64,000 nt of DNA from Allobosea psychrotolerans (GCF_002917105.1 NZ_PQFZ01000006.1:256564-320563), one strand, 5' to 3'; counted from the first letter of the stretch, positions 45,690-55,256 are shown. Notes: a model not told the origin generated them from the sequence alone. Numbers and translations are program-made.

Positions 45690-47273
45690 TCAATGCCCGC
45701 CGCCGGCCGGCGCGGCCTTGGGCGGCTTGCTCATGAACAGCGCCATCAGCACGAGCACGCCAAAGATCAGGGTCAGCCCGAGGAAGACGTCGCCGAAGGC
45801 CATGATCAGCGCCTGCTTATGGGCGCGCTGGTTGATCAGGGCCAAGGCCATCGACTGGGCGGCGTCGCCGAAATCGGAGAAACGCTGCGTCAGCGCCGCG
45901 ATGTTCTCCTCGGCGATCTGGCGACCCGCCGCGACCATTTCATGCAGCCGCGTGATGTGCAGGTCGGTGCGCGTGTTCAACACCGTGTTGATCAGGGCCA
46001 GCCCGACGGCGCCGCCGAGATTGCGGGTCAGGTTGTACAGGCCCGAGGCGTTCTTGAGCTGATGTGGCGACAAGGTGCCGAGCGCGAGATTGTTGATCGG
46101 CACCATGCACAGCATCAGCGAGCAGCCGCGCAGGATCTGCGGGACCAGCAACTCGTAGAAATCCCAATCCGCCGTGATCCCGGACGCGATATAGGTTCCC
46201 AGGGCAAAGCCGCCGAAGCCGATCATCATCATCACGCGCGGGTCGAGCTTGGTCGAGAGCCGCCCGGCAATCGGCGCGGTCAGGAACATGCACAGGCCGG
46301 TGACGAACATCGTCTCGCCGATCATCAGCGCGTCATAGCCGCGGATGCGCCCGAGATAGACCGGGTAGAGATAGGTCAGCCCGTACAGCCCGATCCCCAT
46401 GCAGAAGGAGAACAGCGAGCCGAAGGCGAAGTTGCGGTTGGTGAAGGCGTAGAGATCGACCAGCGGGTCGTCCCGCGTCAGTGCCCGCCAGAAGAACAGG
46501 ATCGCGCCGGCGACCATCACGCAGGAGAAGAACACGATCTCATGGCTCTCGAACCAGTCGAGCCGCGTGCCTTCCTCCAGCACATATTCGAGGCTGCCGA
46601 GGAAGGAGGCCATGCCGATCAGGCCGAGCCAGTCGAAGCGCTTCAGCAGCCCGGCCTGCGGCTTGTCGAAATCGATCAGCGTCCAGGCGGCGATCGAGAC
46701 GCAGATGCCCGGCACGACATTGACCAGGAACAGCCAGTGCCAGGAGAAGGCATGGCTGAGATAGCCGCCGACGGTCGGCCCGATCGTCGGGGCGAGCGTC
46801 GCCACGAGCCCGATGATCGGCGAGACGATCGGCCGCTTGGAGGCCGGGAAGATGGTGAAGGCTGCGGCGAACACGCCGGGGATCATGCCGCCGCCGATGA
46901 AGCCCTGGATGGCGCGCCACAGGATCATCTCGTTGATCGAGGACGACGTCGCGCAGAGCACGCTCGAAATGGTAAAGCCGGCGGCCGCGATCGAGAAGAA
47001 CACCCGCGTCGAGAAGGCGCGGCTCAGATAGCCCGAGAGCGGGATCATGATCACTTCGGCGATCAGATAGGCGGTCTGGACCCAGGCGATCTCGTCCGAG
47101 GAGGCGGACAAACCGGCCTGGATCTCGGCGAGCGAGGCCGAGACGATCTGGATGTCCAGGATTGCCATGAACATGCCGAAGACCATCGCGATGAAGGCGA
47201 AGATCCGCCGCCTCGGAATGGCGTCCTCCCTCGCAGGGGCGCCGGCTGGACTGGTCAGCGTCGCGGTGGCCAT
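45690..47273 (-). CDS. emrB: Multidrug efflux MFS, EmrB/QacA (DHA2) family
   Basis: A 527-residue inner-membrane proton antiporter with about fourteen predicted segments. Family marks: AILDIQIVSASLAEIQAGL in the first helix (motif D-like), the WVQTAYLIAEVIMIPLSGYL stretch, and GGMIPGVFAAAFTIFP. It works with the EmrA-type adaptor encoded just upstream on the same strand and an outer-membrane channel encoded elsewhere. A family B repeat lies in the gap between the two genes. The divergent TetR gene probably controls the pair. Confidence 0.93.
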   Translation of the reverse strand: MATATLTSPAGAPAREDAIPRRRIFAFIAMVFGMFMAILDIQIVSASLAEIQAGLSASSDEIAWVQTAYLIAEVIMIPLSGYLSRAFSTRVFFSIAAAGFTISSVLCATSSSINEMILWRAIQGFIGGGMIPGVFAAAFTIFPASKRPIVSPIIGLVATLAPTIGPTVGGYLSHAFSWHWLFLVNVVPGICVSIAAWTLIDFDKPQAGLLKRFDWLGLIGMASFLGSLEYVLEEGTRLDWFESHEIVFFSCVMVAGAILFFWRALTRDDPLVDLYAFTNRNFAFGSLFSFCMGIGLYGLTYLYPVYLGRIRGYDALMIGETMFVTGLCMFLTAPIAGRLSTKLDPRVMMMIGFGGFALGTYIASGITADWDFYELLVPQILRGCSLMLCMVPINNLALGTLSPHQLKNASGLYNLTRNLGGAVGLALINTVLNTRTDLHITRLHEMVAAGRQIAEENIAALTQRFSDFGDAAQSMALALINQRAHKQALIMAFGDVFLGLTLIFGVLVLMALFMSKPPKAAPAGGGH

Positions 47274-47321
47274 GGCGGGCCGCCTTTCAATGTGCTCGGC
47301 GAGAGGACTTGGGAACCCGAG

Positions 47322-47429
47322 CCCTCATCCTGAGGAGCGCCAGAGGCGCGTCTCGCGCGATGGTCCAGGGGGCGCTGAACCATCCCTTGAGACACCATTT
47401 CCAGTGAAATGGCTCCTCAGGATGAGGGC
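47322..47429. repeat. Dispersed inverted repeat, family B
   Basis: CCCTCATCCTGAGGAGCG at the left and GGCTCCTCAGGATGAGGGC at the right, with inner GTCTCG/GAGAC pairing. It lies inside the emrA-emrB unit, in the 179-bp gap, and would form a long hairpin in the message. Confidence 0.85.
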
Positions 47430-47452
47430 TCGGGCTATCTCGAAGCGATGCC

Positions 47453-48646
47453 TCAGCGCTGCGAAGCAGGCCGCGGATCGATGCTCACCACGACCGACAT
47501 GCCCGGGCGCAGCACATGCTTGCCGGCCGATTCCGGCGCGAGCGCGATGCGCACCGGCACGCGCTGGACGATCTTGGTGAAATTGCCCGTCGCATTGTCG
47601 GGCGGCAGCAGCGTGAAGACCGAGCCCGTGCCGCCGGCGATGCCGCTGACCTTGCCCTCGAAGACCTGGCCGGGCAGCGCATCGACCGTGATCGAGGCCT
47701 TGTCGCCGATCTTCAGGGGGCCGACCTGCGTCTCCTTGAAATTCGCATCGACATAGACCTGGTCGAGCGGGACGATCGACATCAGGCGCTTGCCGGCGCT
47801 GACGAGGTCGCCGAGCTGGACGTTGGTGTTGGCGACGAGCCCGTCGATCGGCGCGGTGATCTTGGTGAATGTGAGGTCACGTGCGGCTTTCTGCTCGGCC
47901 ACCTTGAGCTCGTCGGCCTGGCGAGCCGCCTCGACGCGCTGCGCCTTCAGCACCTCGACATTGGCGTCGGCCTGCACGACGCCGGCCTTGGCGCTCGCCA
48001 GAGAGGCGACAGCCTGGTCGCGCGCCGCCCTGGCGGCGTCGAGCGTGGCCTGCGACCCGTAGGATTTGGCGGCAAGGCTGTTGGCACGATCGAAATCGGC
48101 AGCCGTGCGGGTGACGGCCGCCTCGGCCGAAGTCTGCTGGGCCCGCGCCTGCACCAGTGCGGCACGGCCGGCCTCGATCTGGCTGTCGATGCGCAGCAGC
48201 GTCGCGGTGGCCGTCGCGCTCTTGGCCCTGGCGCTGTCGAGCGCGAGGCGCCAGTCGCCGTCGTCGAGCGCCACCAGCGGCTGGCCGGCCTTGACCTCCT
48301 GGTTCTGCACCACGGAAACCGTCGCGATATTGGCCGCGAGCTTGGCCGAGATCGTCGCCATCTCGGCGCCGACATAGGCGTCGTCGGTCGAGACGATGAA
48401 GCGGCCATTCTTCAACCAATCGACGCCGTACCAGGCGCCGACGCCCACGGCCGCCGTCGCCAGCAGCATCAGGCCGGCCCGGCGCAAGCCGCCGCGCTTC
48501 GCCTTCGGCGCCACAGCCGTCTCGGCCGCGGCCGGGGGCGCAGCCTCGCCGGGCTGGCGGGCATGGGCGGGCTGCGTGGTATCCATGGCGGGGTCGACCA
48601 GCTTCAGCCGGTCGCGACGCTGGTCGGTGATGGTCTCGGCGGACAT
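47453..48646 (-). CDS. emrA: Efflux adaptor, EmrA/HlyD family
   Basis: A 397-residue membrane-fusion protein: a cytoplasmic N-terminal part (about 1-50), one membrane helix (about 52-75, GLMLLATAAVGVGAWYG), a biotinyl-lipoyl/barrel part beginning FIVSTDDAYVGAEMATISAK, and a long coiled-coil hairpin (about 125-250, rich in Ala/Gln/Arg). It links EmrB to an outer-membrane channel in the periplasm. The start at 48646 is set by homology and a good context; the longer in-frame extension to 48709 crosses an operator and is rejected. Confidence 0.92.
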   Translation of the reverse strand: MSAETITDQRRDRLKLVDPAMDTTQPAHARQPGEAAPPAAAETAVAPKAKRGGLRRAGLMLLATAAVGVGAWYGVDWLKNGRFIVSTDDAYVGAEMATISAKLAANIATVSVVQNQEVKAGQPLVALDDGDWRLALDSARAKSATATATLLRIDSQIEAGRAALVQARAQQTSAEAAVTRTAADFDRANSLAAKSYGSQATLDAARAARDQAVASLASAKAGVVQADANVEVLKAQRVEAARQADELKVAEQKAARDLTFTKITAPIDGLVANTNVQLGDLVSAGKRLMSIVPLDQVYVDANFKETQVGPLKIGDKASITVDALPGQVFEGKVSGIAGGTGSVFTLLPPDNATGNFTKIVQRVPVRIALAPESAGKHVLRPGMSVVVSIDPRPASQR

Positions 48647-48670
48647 GGCAGCATCCTGGCGAAAATCAAT

Positions 48671-48688
48671 TCGAACCAACAGGTTCGA
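48671..48688. promoter_or_regulatory. TetR operator 1
   Basis: TCGAACC-AACA-GGTTCGA, perfect 7-bp arms around 4 bases, 25 bp from the emrA start. Same core as operator 2. Confidence 0.8.
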
Positions 48689-48730
48689 TTTCGGTTGAAA
48701 TAACGCCATCGATGGCGCATATCAAGAGAA

Positions 48731-48750
48731 ATCGAACCAGTCGGTTCGAT
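48731..48750. promoter_or_regulatory. TetR operator 2
   Basis: ATCGAACC-AGTC-GGTTCGAT, perfect 8-bp arms around 4 bases, 31 bp before the tetR start. Shares the CGAACC/GGTTCG core with operator 1, about 61 bp away. Confidence 0.82.
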
Positions 48751-48780
48751 TCTTTTTCAGGGGCGGCCGAGAGGCGCCGG

Positions 48781-49467
48781 ATGGACAGTATGAGTGAAAC
48801 ACTTGAGCGGGCGGTTAAGCCGACATCGCGAAATCGGCGCATCGCAGGGGCGGACCCCGACAAGCGCCGCCAGATTCTCGATGGCGCGCATGAAGTCTTC
48901 ACGGCGCGCGGCTTCGATGCGGCGAGCGTGAGCGACATCGCCGCCGCCGCGAACGTCTCCAAGAGCACGCTCTATGTCTATTTCGAGGATAAGGAACATC
49001 TCTTCGTCGCTTTGATCGAGCGGGAGCGCGAGGCGCAGAAGCGCGGCCTTTACGAGATCTTGAACAGCGATCTCGATTTCGCCGAGGGGCTCGCGGGCTT
49101 CGGCGAGGGGCTGGCGCGCATGCTGACCAGCGATTTCGCCGTCAGCGCCCACCGCATCGTGCTCGGCGTGGCCGAGCGCATGCCCGATCTCGGCAAGGAG
49201 TTCTACGAGCGCGGCCCTGGATACGGCACCCAATGCCTCGCGGGTTACCTTGCCCGCCAGGTCGAGAAGGGCGTGCTCGACATCGACGACACCGAGCTCG
49301 CAGCCATGCAGTTCCTCGATCTCTGCCAGTCGACCCTGGTGCGCCCGCGCCTGTTCAACGCCAAGCGCAGCCCCGCCCCCGAGGCCGAGATCAAGCGTGT
49401 CGTCGCCTCGGCCGTCACGATGTTTCTCGCCCGCTATGCGCGGAAGCCGGCGAAAGCGGGTTCCTGA
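48781..49467 (+). CDS. TetR-family repressor of the EmrAB pump
   Basis: A 228-residue TetR regulator. Helix-turn-helix at about 30-75: RQILDGAHEVFTARGFDAAS, VSDIAAAANVSKSTLYVYF. A C-terminal ligand-binding helical domain follows, of the AefR/TetR_C_7-like kind (PDLGKEFYERGP). It is divergent from emrAB, with two matching palindromes between them, so it probably represses both units and is released by a pump substrate. The start at 48781 has GAGG 6 bases upstream; the ATG at 48790 is an alternative. Confidence 0.9.
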   Translation: MDSMSETLERAVKPTSRNRRIAGADPDKRRQILDGAHEVFTARGFDAASVSDIAAAANVSKSTLYVYFEDKEHLFVALIEREREAQKRGLYEILNSDLDFAEGLAGFGEGLARMLTSDFAVSAHRIVLGVAERMPDLGKEFYERGPGYGTQCLAGYLARQVEKGVLDIDDTELAAMQFLDLCQSTLVRPRLFNAKRSPAPEAEIKRVVASAVTMFLARYARKPAKAGS

Positions 49468-49498
49468 ACCGCGGATTTGCCGGGCCTGGCCACTCAAA

Positions 49499-49640
49499 TC
49501 AAAACGCGCGGTCATCCTGGGCGACCGCAGGTCGTCCCGGGATCCATCGGAGGGCGTCATTCTCGGGCTTGCCCTGAGAATCTCATGACCAGAGCGCTCT
49601 GGCTTCAGAGATGGCCGGGTCAAGCCCGACCATGACGCGC
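49499..49640. repeat. Intergenic repeat cluster
   Basis: Contains GCGGTCATCCTGGGCGACCG and GGTCGTCCCGGGATCC, then CGTCATTCTCGGGCTTGCCC, and a hairpin GATGGCCGGGTCAAGCCCGA with CCATGAC. The pieces resemble the GTCATCCCGGG and CATGGCCGGG elements near 43139 and 9402. The rest of 49468-49798 shows no gene. Confidence 0.6.
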
Positions 49641-49798
49641 TTGGGATCCGGGGCCGCTCCGCGGAGTTTATCCTTGGGCCGATCAAAGATCGGACGCGGG
49701 GGCTTCGGCCAGGATGGCGGCGCGGCTGAATGATCGCTCGGCGCTTGGATGCCGTTCAATCCATTGCCCGTCAGGCTCGCAATATCCGACGATCCCGC

Positions 49799-49827
49799 TT
49801 GACCCCGCAGGCCTGCGCGATTTTAAG
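49799..49827 (+). promoter_or_regulatory. Candidate purC promoter
   Basis: TTGACC (49799-49804), 17-base spacer, TTTAAG (49822-49827), about 50 bp before the purC start. The -35 is close to the consensus; the -10 is weaker. Confidence 0.4.
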
Positions 49828-49877
49828 CGGTTGCAAGCCTTGCGTTCACCAGCCTGCGCTCCAGCGAAAGACCCCCG

Positions 49878-50831
49878 ATGAGCGATTCCCGCGTTCTGTC
49901 AGATGCGTTCATTCCGGAACTGCCGAACCGCTACAACGGCAAGGTCCGCGAGAATTACGATCTGCCCGATGGCCGCCGCATCATCATCGCGACCGACCGC
50001 CTGAGCGCCTTCGACCGGATCCTGACCGCTATCCCGTTCAAGGGTCAGGTGCTGACCCAGACGGCGCGCTACTGGTTCGAGGAAACCGCCGATATCTGCC
50101 CCAACCATGTGCTCGCCTATCCCGACCCCAACGTCGTGATCGGCACCAGGCTCGATATCCTCCCGGTCGAGATCGTCGTGCGCGGCTATCTCGCCGGCAC
50201 AACCAGCACCTCGATCCTGACCAAGTACAGGAACGGCGAGCGCGAGATGTACGGCTTACGCCTGCCCGACGGTCTGCGCGACAACGAAAAGCTGCCCGAA
50301 GCGATCATCACCCCGACCAGCAAGGCCTTCGACGGTGGCCATGACGAGCCCTTGTCGGGCGCCGAGATTCTGTCGCAGGGGCTGTTGAGCCAGGAACAAT
50401 GGGACACGGTCTCGCGCTATGCGCTGGCGCTGTTCGCGCGCGGCCAGGCCCGCGCCGCCGAGCGCGGCCTGATCCTCGTCGACACGAAATACGAGTTCGG
50501 CACCGACAAGACCGGCGCCATCATCCTCGCCGACGAGATCCACACTCCCGACAGCAGCCGCTACTGGGTCGCCGACAGCTATGAGAAGAGCCTGACTGAG
50601 GGAACCCGCCCGGTCAGCTTCGACAAGGACTTCGTCCGCGCCTGGGTCGCGGCGCGCTGCGACCCCTACAAGGACCCGATCCCGGCGATTCCCGCCGCGC
50701 TCGTCGAACAGACCTCGCGCGTCTATATTCAGGCCTATGAGATGATCACGGGCAAGAGCTTCGTACCCGATCTCTCCGGCGCGACGGTTCTCGCCCGCAT
50801 CCGGGCGAATCTCGCACCCTATTTCACCTGA
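49878..50831 (+). CDS. purC: Phosphoribosylaminoimidazole-succinocarboxamide synthase (SAICAR synthetase)
   Basis: A 317-residue purine-biosynthesis enzyme joining aspartate to CAIR with ATP. Family marks: GKVRENYDL (21-29), [13 protein letters not shown] (about 37-49), [12 protein letters not shown], and VDTKYEFG in the second domain. This is the longer form (over 300 residues) seen in several alphaproteobacteria, which often have a second, short PurC near purS/Q/L. The start has GAAAGA upstream and is supported by the family N terminus. It is monocistronic. Confidence 0.95.
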   Translation: MSDSRVLSDAFIPELPNRYNGKVRENYDLPDGRRIIIATDRLSAFDRILTAIPFKGQVLTQTARYWFEETADICPNHVLAYPDPNVVIGTRLDILPVEIVVRGYLAGTTSTSILTKYRNGEREMYGLRLPDGLRDNEKLPEAIITPTSKAFDGGHDEPLSGAEILSQGLLSQEQWDTVSRYALALFARGQARAAERGLILVDTKYEFGTDKTGAIILADEIHTPDSSRYWVADSYEKSLTEGTRPVSFDKDFVRAWVAARCDPYKDPIPAIPAALVEQTSRVYIQAYEMITGKSFVPDLSGATVLARIRANLAPYFT

Positions 50832-50845
50832 CCGATCGACGGCCG

Positions 50846-51295
50846 CTATCCGCCGCCCAGCCGCTTCGACGGCTCGTATTGATCCTCGAGCCGGTTGGCG
50901 TGCCGGTGCAGCAGGCGCCAGCCGCCATCCTCGAACCGGAACACATGGGTGACCCGGTTCGACCATTGCGTCGGCTGCTCCATGCCGAGCATCGTCACGC
51001 TGAAGGTCTCGATATCGGTCGTAAAGGCGAGATCGGCGCCCACCACGGTGGTGATGTTCCTGTGGCTGACCGTTCCGCCCTTGAAGCGTTCCGCCGCCCA
51101 GTCCCAGCGCCGCGAGACCTCGTCCCAGCCCTTTTCATATCCGCCCCAGCCATAGAAACTGGTCGCATCGTCGCGATGCGAATAGAACGCCTTGATCGGT
51201 CCGACATCGCCATTGGCGACATGGGCGAGCGCCGTTTTCAGCGTGCCAAGGGCAGCCTCGAAAGCCTCTCTCGCCGATTGTGATGCGCTGTCCAT
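50846..51295 (-). CDS. SnoaL/NTF2-like protein
   Basis: A 149-residue small protein of the NTF2-like fold (SnoaL/DUF4440 type): FYSHRDDATSFYGWGGYEKG (about 41-60), WDEVSRRWDWAAERF, and the terminal WRLLHRHANRL. Such proteins are varied; the function is unknown. The start at 51295 follows a GGGAGGG site. It is convergent with purC, 14 bp apart. Confidence 0.82.
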   Translation of the reverse strand: MDSASQSAREAFEAALGTLKTALAHVANGDVGPIKAFYSHRDDATSFYGWGGYEKGWDEVSRRWDWAAERFKGGTVSHRNITTVVGADLAFTTDIETFSVTMLGMEQPTQWSNRVTHVFRFEDGGWRLLHRHANRLEDQYEPSKRLGGG

Positions 51296-51443
51296 TCCGC
51301 CCTCCCGCAAGCCCGGAAGGCTAGCATGACCGGCAGGGCGTCAGGCAAGCTCCAGCCGCCGTGAAGCCGCATCGACAAATCGAAACGGCAGTCTTTCTGA
51401 GAATGCCGGTGCCGCAGAGAATGTCGCGCTTGCATGATCATAA

Positions 51444-51463
51444 ATATCCATTAATCTGGATAT
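51444..51463. promoter_or_regulatory. ArsR operator overlapping the ars promoter
   Basis: ATATCCA-TTAATC-TGGATAT (51444-51463): perfect 7-bp arms ending directly at the arsR start codon. It fits the small AT-containing palindromes bound by ArsR repressors. No separate ribosome site fits between it and the start, so the message may be leaderless. Confidence 0.7.
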
Positions 51464-51796
51464 ATGGAAACCAAAACAGCCATCACCGCGCTCGGCGCCT
51501 TGGCGCAGGCGACTCGCCTCGACAGCTTCCGCCTGCTGGTTCGCCATGAGCCCGCAGGCCTGGCCGCCGGCGAGATCGCCCGCCTCCTCGACGTGCCGCA
51601 GAACACCATGTCGGCGCATCTGGCGATCCTTGCGCGCGCAGGCCTGGTCAGATCGGAACGGCGCAGCCGCTCGATCGTCTACCGCGCCGATCTCGATGGG
51701 CTGCGCGCGCTGACCCTTTTCCTGGTCAAGGATTGCTGCGCCGGAAAGCCCGAGCTTTGCGCGCCGTTGATCGCCGAACTGACCCCGTGCTGCTGA
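51464..51796 (+). CDS. arsR: ArsR-family arsenic-responsive repressor
   Basis: A 110-residue winged-helix repressor: [15 protein letters not shown], the recognition helix region [17 protein letters not shown] (about 46-62), and a cysteine-rich C-terminal end with C91-C92, C99 and C109-C110. The paired cysteines near the C terminus resemble As(III) sites of the Acidithiobacillus-type ArsR rather than the CxC site in helix 3. It is first in arsR-arsC-acr3; arsC follows after 11 bp. An operator palindrome ends at its start codon. Confidence 0.92.
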   Translation: METKTAITALGALAQATRLDSFRLLVRHEPAGLAAGEIARLLDVPQNTMSAHLAILARAGLVRSERRSRSIVYRADLDGLRALTLFLVKDCCAGKPELCAPLIAELTPCC

Positions 51797-51807
51797 GTGG
51801 GACCCGC

Positions 51808-52239
51808 ATGAGCACCGACATCGTCATCTATCACAACCCGGCCTGCGGCACCTCGCGCAACACGCTGGCGATGATCCGCAATGCCGGAATCGAGCCGCAT
51901 GTCGTCGAATATCTGAAGACGCCGCCGGCGCGGGCGCTGCTGGTCCAGCTGATCGCGCGTGCCGGCATGGCGCCGCGCGACCTGCTGCGCGAGAAGGGCA
52001 CGCCCTATGCCGAACTCGGCCTCGGCGACATGTCCCTGCCCGACGATGCGCTGATCGACGCGATGATGGCCCATCCCATCCTGATCAACCGGCCGCTGGT
52101 GGTCTCCCCCCTCGGCGTCAGGCTCTGCCGGCCCTCCGAGGCCGTGCTGGATCTGCTGCCCGCGCCCCAGAAGGGTGCTTTCACCAAGGAGGATGGCGAG
52201 CGCGTCATCGACGAGACCGGAGCGAGGATTTCGGCATGA
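51808..52239 (+). CDS. arsC: Arsenate reductase, glutaredoxin-dependent (ArsC)
   Basis: A 143-residue thioredoxin-fold reductase of the Grx-dependent type converting arsenate to arsenite. The catalytic C13 lies in [13 protein letters not shown]; the substrate arginines are in the later blocks [18 protein letters not shown]. Start at 51808, supported by homology. Its stop overlaps the acr3 start by 4 bp, so the product and the exporter are co-translated. Confidence 0.95.
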   Translation: MSTDIVIYHNPACGTSRNTLAMIRNAGIEPHVVEYLKTPPARALLVQLIARAGMAPRDLLREKGTPYAELGLGDMSLPDDALIDAMMAHPILINRPLVVSPLGVRLCRPSEAVLDLLPAPQKGAFTKEDGERVIDETGARISA

Positions 52240-53333
52240 CGACCGCGCCCGCTCCCGAAAGGCTCTCCTTCCTCGATCGCTACCTCACCCTCTGGATTTT
52301 TGCGGCGATGGCGCTCGGCATCGCGCTTGGCACGACCTTCGCCGGCCTGCCCGCCGCACTTGAGAGCCTCTCGATCGGCACCACCAACGTCCCGATCGCG
52401 ATCGGCCTGATCCTGATGATGTACCCGCCGCTGGCGCGCGTCCGCTATGAGGAATTGCCCGCCGTCTTCGCCGACAAGCGCGTCTTGGCGCTGTCGCTGG
52501 TCCAGAACTGGCTGATCGGCCCCGTCCTGATGTTCGCGCTGGCGGTGATCTTCCTGCGCGACCAGCCGCATTACATGACCGGGCTGATCCTGATCGGGCT
52601 CGCGCGCTGCATCGCCATGGTGCTGGTCTGGAACCACCTCGCCAAGGGCGACAACCAATATGTCGCCGGTCTCGTCGCCTTCAACTCGCTCTTCCAGATC
52701 CTGTTCTTCAGTATCTATGCCTGGTTCTTCCTCAGCGTCCTGCCGCCGCTGTTCGGGCTGGAGGGCAGCGTCGTCGCGGTGAGCTTCTGGACGATCGCGC
52801 AGGCGGTTGCGATCTATCTCGGCATCCCCTTCCTGGCCGGCTATCTGACGCGCCGCATCCTGACCGCGCGCCGAGGCCGGGAATGGTACGAGGAAAGCTT
52901 CCTGCCGCGCATCGGGCCCATCACGCTGGCCGCGCTGCTCTTCACCATCGTCGCGATGTTCAGCCTGAAGGGCGGCGATCTAGTGCGCCTGCCTTTCGAT
53001 GCGGTGCGGATCGCGATCCCGCTGGCGCTCTATTTCGTGGTGCAGTTCCTGATCAGCTTCGCCATGGGCAGATGGATCGAGGCCGACTATCCCCGCACCA
53101 CGGCCGTCGCCTTCACCGCCTCGGGCAATAATTTCGAGCTTGCCATCGCGGTTGCGATCTCCAGCTTCGGCCTCGCCTCGCCGGTTGCTTTTGCCGCCGT
53201 GATCGGCCCGCTGGTCGAGGTGCCAGTCCTCGTCCTGCTCGTCCATGTCGCGCTCTGGCTCGGCCGCCGCTGGTTTTCCGCACCAGCGCCGGCAACCGAC
53301 CTCCCGACGATCGCCGGGCGGGCAGCGCCCTGA
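52236..53333 (+). CDS. acr3: Arsenite efflux transporter, ACR3 family
   Basis: A 365-residue inner-membrane arsenite exporter of the bile/arsenite/riboflavin transporter superfamily, ten predicted segments. ACR3 marks: [14 protein letters not shown], the thiolate cysteine in [19 protein letters not shown] (about 123-141), and the [16 protein letters not shown] motif near the end. It expels As(III) produced by ArsC. Last gene of the ars operon. Confidence 0.95.
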   Translation: MTTAPAPERLSFLDRYLTLWIFAAMALGIALGTTFAGLPAALESLSIGTTNVPIAIGLILMMYPPLARVRYEELPAVFADKRVLALSLVQNWLIGPVLMFALAVIFLRDQPHYMTGLILIGLARCIAMVLVWNHLAKGDNQYVAGLVAFNSLFQILFFSIYAWFFLSVLPPLFGLEGSVVAVSFWTIAQAVAIYLGIPFLAGYLTRRILTARRGREWYEESFLPRIGPITLAALLFTIVAMFSLKGGDLVRLPFDAVRIAIPLALYFVVQFLISFAMGRWIEADYPRTTAVAFTASGNNFELAIAVAISSFGLASPVAFAAVIGPLVEVPVLVLLVHVALWLGRRWFSAPAPATDLPTIAGRAAP

Positions 53334-53354
53334 CGACGGCCATGGCGGGCGAAG

Positions 53355-53840
53355 CTATGTCTTGGGCCTGGCCTTGGCGGGCACCGACAGAAGCCGATTC
53401 GACGTCGTCGCCTCCAGGATGACCATCGTTGAGGTCTCGGCGACGCAGGGGATGGACTGCAGCGCCTCGGTGATGAAACTCCGCAAGGCCTCGATATCCT
53501 TGACCCAGACCCGAAGCAGATAATCGACATTGCCGGTCACCAGCAGGCATTCCGTGATCTCGGGCCGCCCCTGGATCGCGGTCAGGAACTGGCTCGCCGC
53601 ATCCGGGCTCTGCTTGGCGAGCCGCACGCTCACCATCACGCAGATGCCGAAGCCGAGCGCCGCGGGGCTGATCCGCGCCGCATAGCCCTCGATCACGCCG
53701 GTTTCCTCGAGGCGCTTGATGCGCCGGCTGCACGGCGTGGGCGACAGGCCGACCTGCTCGGCAAGCTCCAGATTCGAGATCCGCCCATTGGCTTGCAGGG
53801 CGGCCAGGATTCGGCGGTCGATCTGATCCAACTCGACCAT
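53355..53840 (-). CDS. Lrp/AsnC-family regulator
   Basis: A 161-residue regulator: N-terminal winged helix-turn-helix (about 1-60, DQIDRRILAALQANGRISNL, GLSPTPCSRRIKRLEETGVI) and a RAM ligand-binding domain (about 65-150). It is divergent from the aminotransferase gene (start 53970), the normal layout for a regulator of that enzyme; the 129-bp gap would hold its sites. The effector is likely an amino acid. Confidence 0.92.
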   Translation of the reverse strand: MVELDQIDRRILAALQANGRISNLELAEQVGLSPTPCSRRIKRLEETGVIEGYAARISPAALGFGICVMVSVRLAKQSPDAASQFLTAIQGRPEITECLLVTGNVDYLLRVWVKDIEALRSFITEALQSIPCVAETSTMVILEATTSNRLLSVPAKARPKT

Positions 53841-53969
53841 GAAGCTTTTTCACTCCCATTGGCCGGAATGAGAGCGATTAACGCTCCATCGCCCGGCACT
53901 CGCGCGAAACATTGCACGGACTCGCTCCGATCACGAGCGCTATTGTCCTTTGAGCGGGAGGACCAGGAC

Positions 53970-55256
53970 ATGACGATCTCGAAAAGCCCGGCGGCCGGAA
54001 ATCGTCCGGGCTGCGCGCAATGGCTCAAGACGAGCAACAGCATCTCCCAGCAATTTCTCGCCTTTGGCGGTCGCCCCGATGTGGTGAGCCTCGCCGGCGG
54101 CCTGCCCGCGGCGGAGCTCTATCCCCTCGCGGCGATCCAATCCGCGACGCAGCGCGCGCTCGAACGGCACGGGCCGGCGGTCCTGGAATATGGTGCGATC
54201 GAGGGCTTTCCCGCCCTGCGCCGGCTGATCGCGGCGCGCATCTCCGCCGAGACAGGCGGGCACTTCACGCCTGAGAACGTGTTGCTGACCAGCGGCTCGA
54301 TGCAGGGCCTCGACCTGATCGGCAAGGTGCTGGTCGATCCCGGCGATCTGATCGTTGCGCAATCGCCGACCTATCTCGGCGCGCTCGACGCCTGGCGACC
54401 GCGCGCGCCGCTCTACAGCAAGCTCGACTGGGATCTGCGGGAGCCCGGCTTCGAGGATGCCCTCGCGCGGGCCAAATTCGTCTACTCCGTGCCGAACTAT
54501 TCCAACCCGACCGGAGTGCTGGTTTCGCAGGAGCGGCGCGCCGCCTTGCTCGACAAGGTGCTGACTGCCGGCACATGGCTCGTCGAGGACGATCCCTACA
54601 GGACGATCCAATTGGACGGGCCGCCCGGCCACAGCATCCTTGGCCATTATGTCGCGCGGCATTCGCGCGCCTATGACGGCCCGGTGATCTATCTCGGCAC
54701 CGTCTCGAAGAGCCTGGTTCCGGGCCTGCGTGTCGGCTGGATCGTCGCCGAGCCCGGCATGATCCAGGCGCTGACGCTGGCGAAGCAGGCGACCGATCTG
54801 AGCAGCAGCATGCTGACCCAGGCGATCACGCTCGAACTGCTCGAGCAGGATTTCGACAGCGAGCACGCCAAGACGATCGTTCCGCTCTACCGGGAGCGGC
54901 GCGACGCCTTGTGCGATGAGGCGGCCCTGCGCCTGGGCGAATGGTTCGAATGGGAGGTGCCGGTCGGCGGCATGTTCGTCTGGATGCGGGCCAGGAACCA
55001 GGCGATCGACACCGACGAACTCTACCGCTTCGCGGTCGAGGAGAAAGTCGCCTTCGTGCCCAGCAGCGTCTTCGACTTCACTGGCCAGGACCGCTTCGCG
55101 ATGCGGGTCAATTTCACCCGCAGCTCCCCGGAGGTCATCACCGAGGGCGTGCGGCGCCTGGAGCGCGCCATCGCCACTTACGTCTCGTCGCGCGCCCAAC
55201 TCCAGGGCTCGAATCGTCCACGCGACAGCCTCAGCCCTGCAGCAGCCGCGCCTTGA
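53970..55256 (+). CDS. PLP-dependent aminotransferase, class I (2-aminoadipate/LysN-like)
   Basis: A 428-residue fold-type I aminotransferase. PLP residues: K247 in TVSKSLVPGLR (Schiff base), N179 in VPNYSNPTG, D207 and Y210 in EDDPY, R254. The N-terminal WLKTSNSISQQFLAF and SLAGGLPAAELYP are typical of the MocR/2-aminoadipate aminotransferase group, here without a DNA-binding domain. The start at 53970 has GGGAGGA upstream. The 3' end overlaps the convergent DMT gene by 26 bp. Substrate probably an amino acid sensed by the divergent Lrp protein. Confidence 0.9.
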   Translation: MTISKSPAAGNRPGCAQWLKTSNSISQQFLAFGGRPDVVSLAGGLPAAELYPLAAIQSATQRALERHGPAVLEYGAIEGFPALRRLIAARISAETGGHFTPENVLLTSGSMQGLDLIGKVLVDPGDLIVAQSPTYLGALDAWRPRAPLYSKLDWDLREPGFEDALARAKFVYSVPNYSNPTGVLVSQERRAALLDKVLTAGTWLVEDDPYRTIQLDGPPGHSILGHYVARHSRAYDGPVIYLGTVSKSLVPGLRVGWIVAEPGMIQALTLAKQATDLSSSMLTQAITLELLEQDFDSEHAKTIVPLYRERRDALCDEAALRLGEWFEWEVPVGGMFVWMRARNQAIDTDELYRFAVEEKVAFVPSSVFDFTGQDRFAMRVNFTRSSPEVITEGVRRLERAIATYVSSRAQLQGSNRPRDSLSPAAAAP

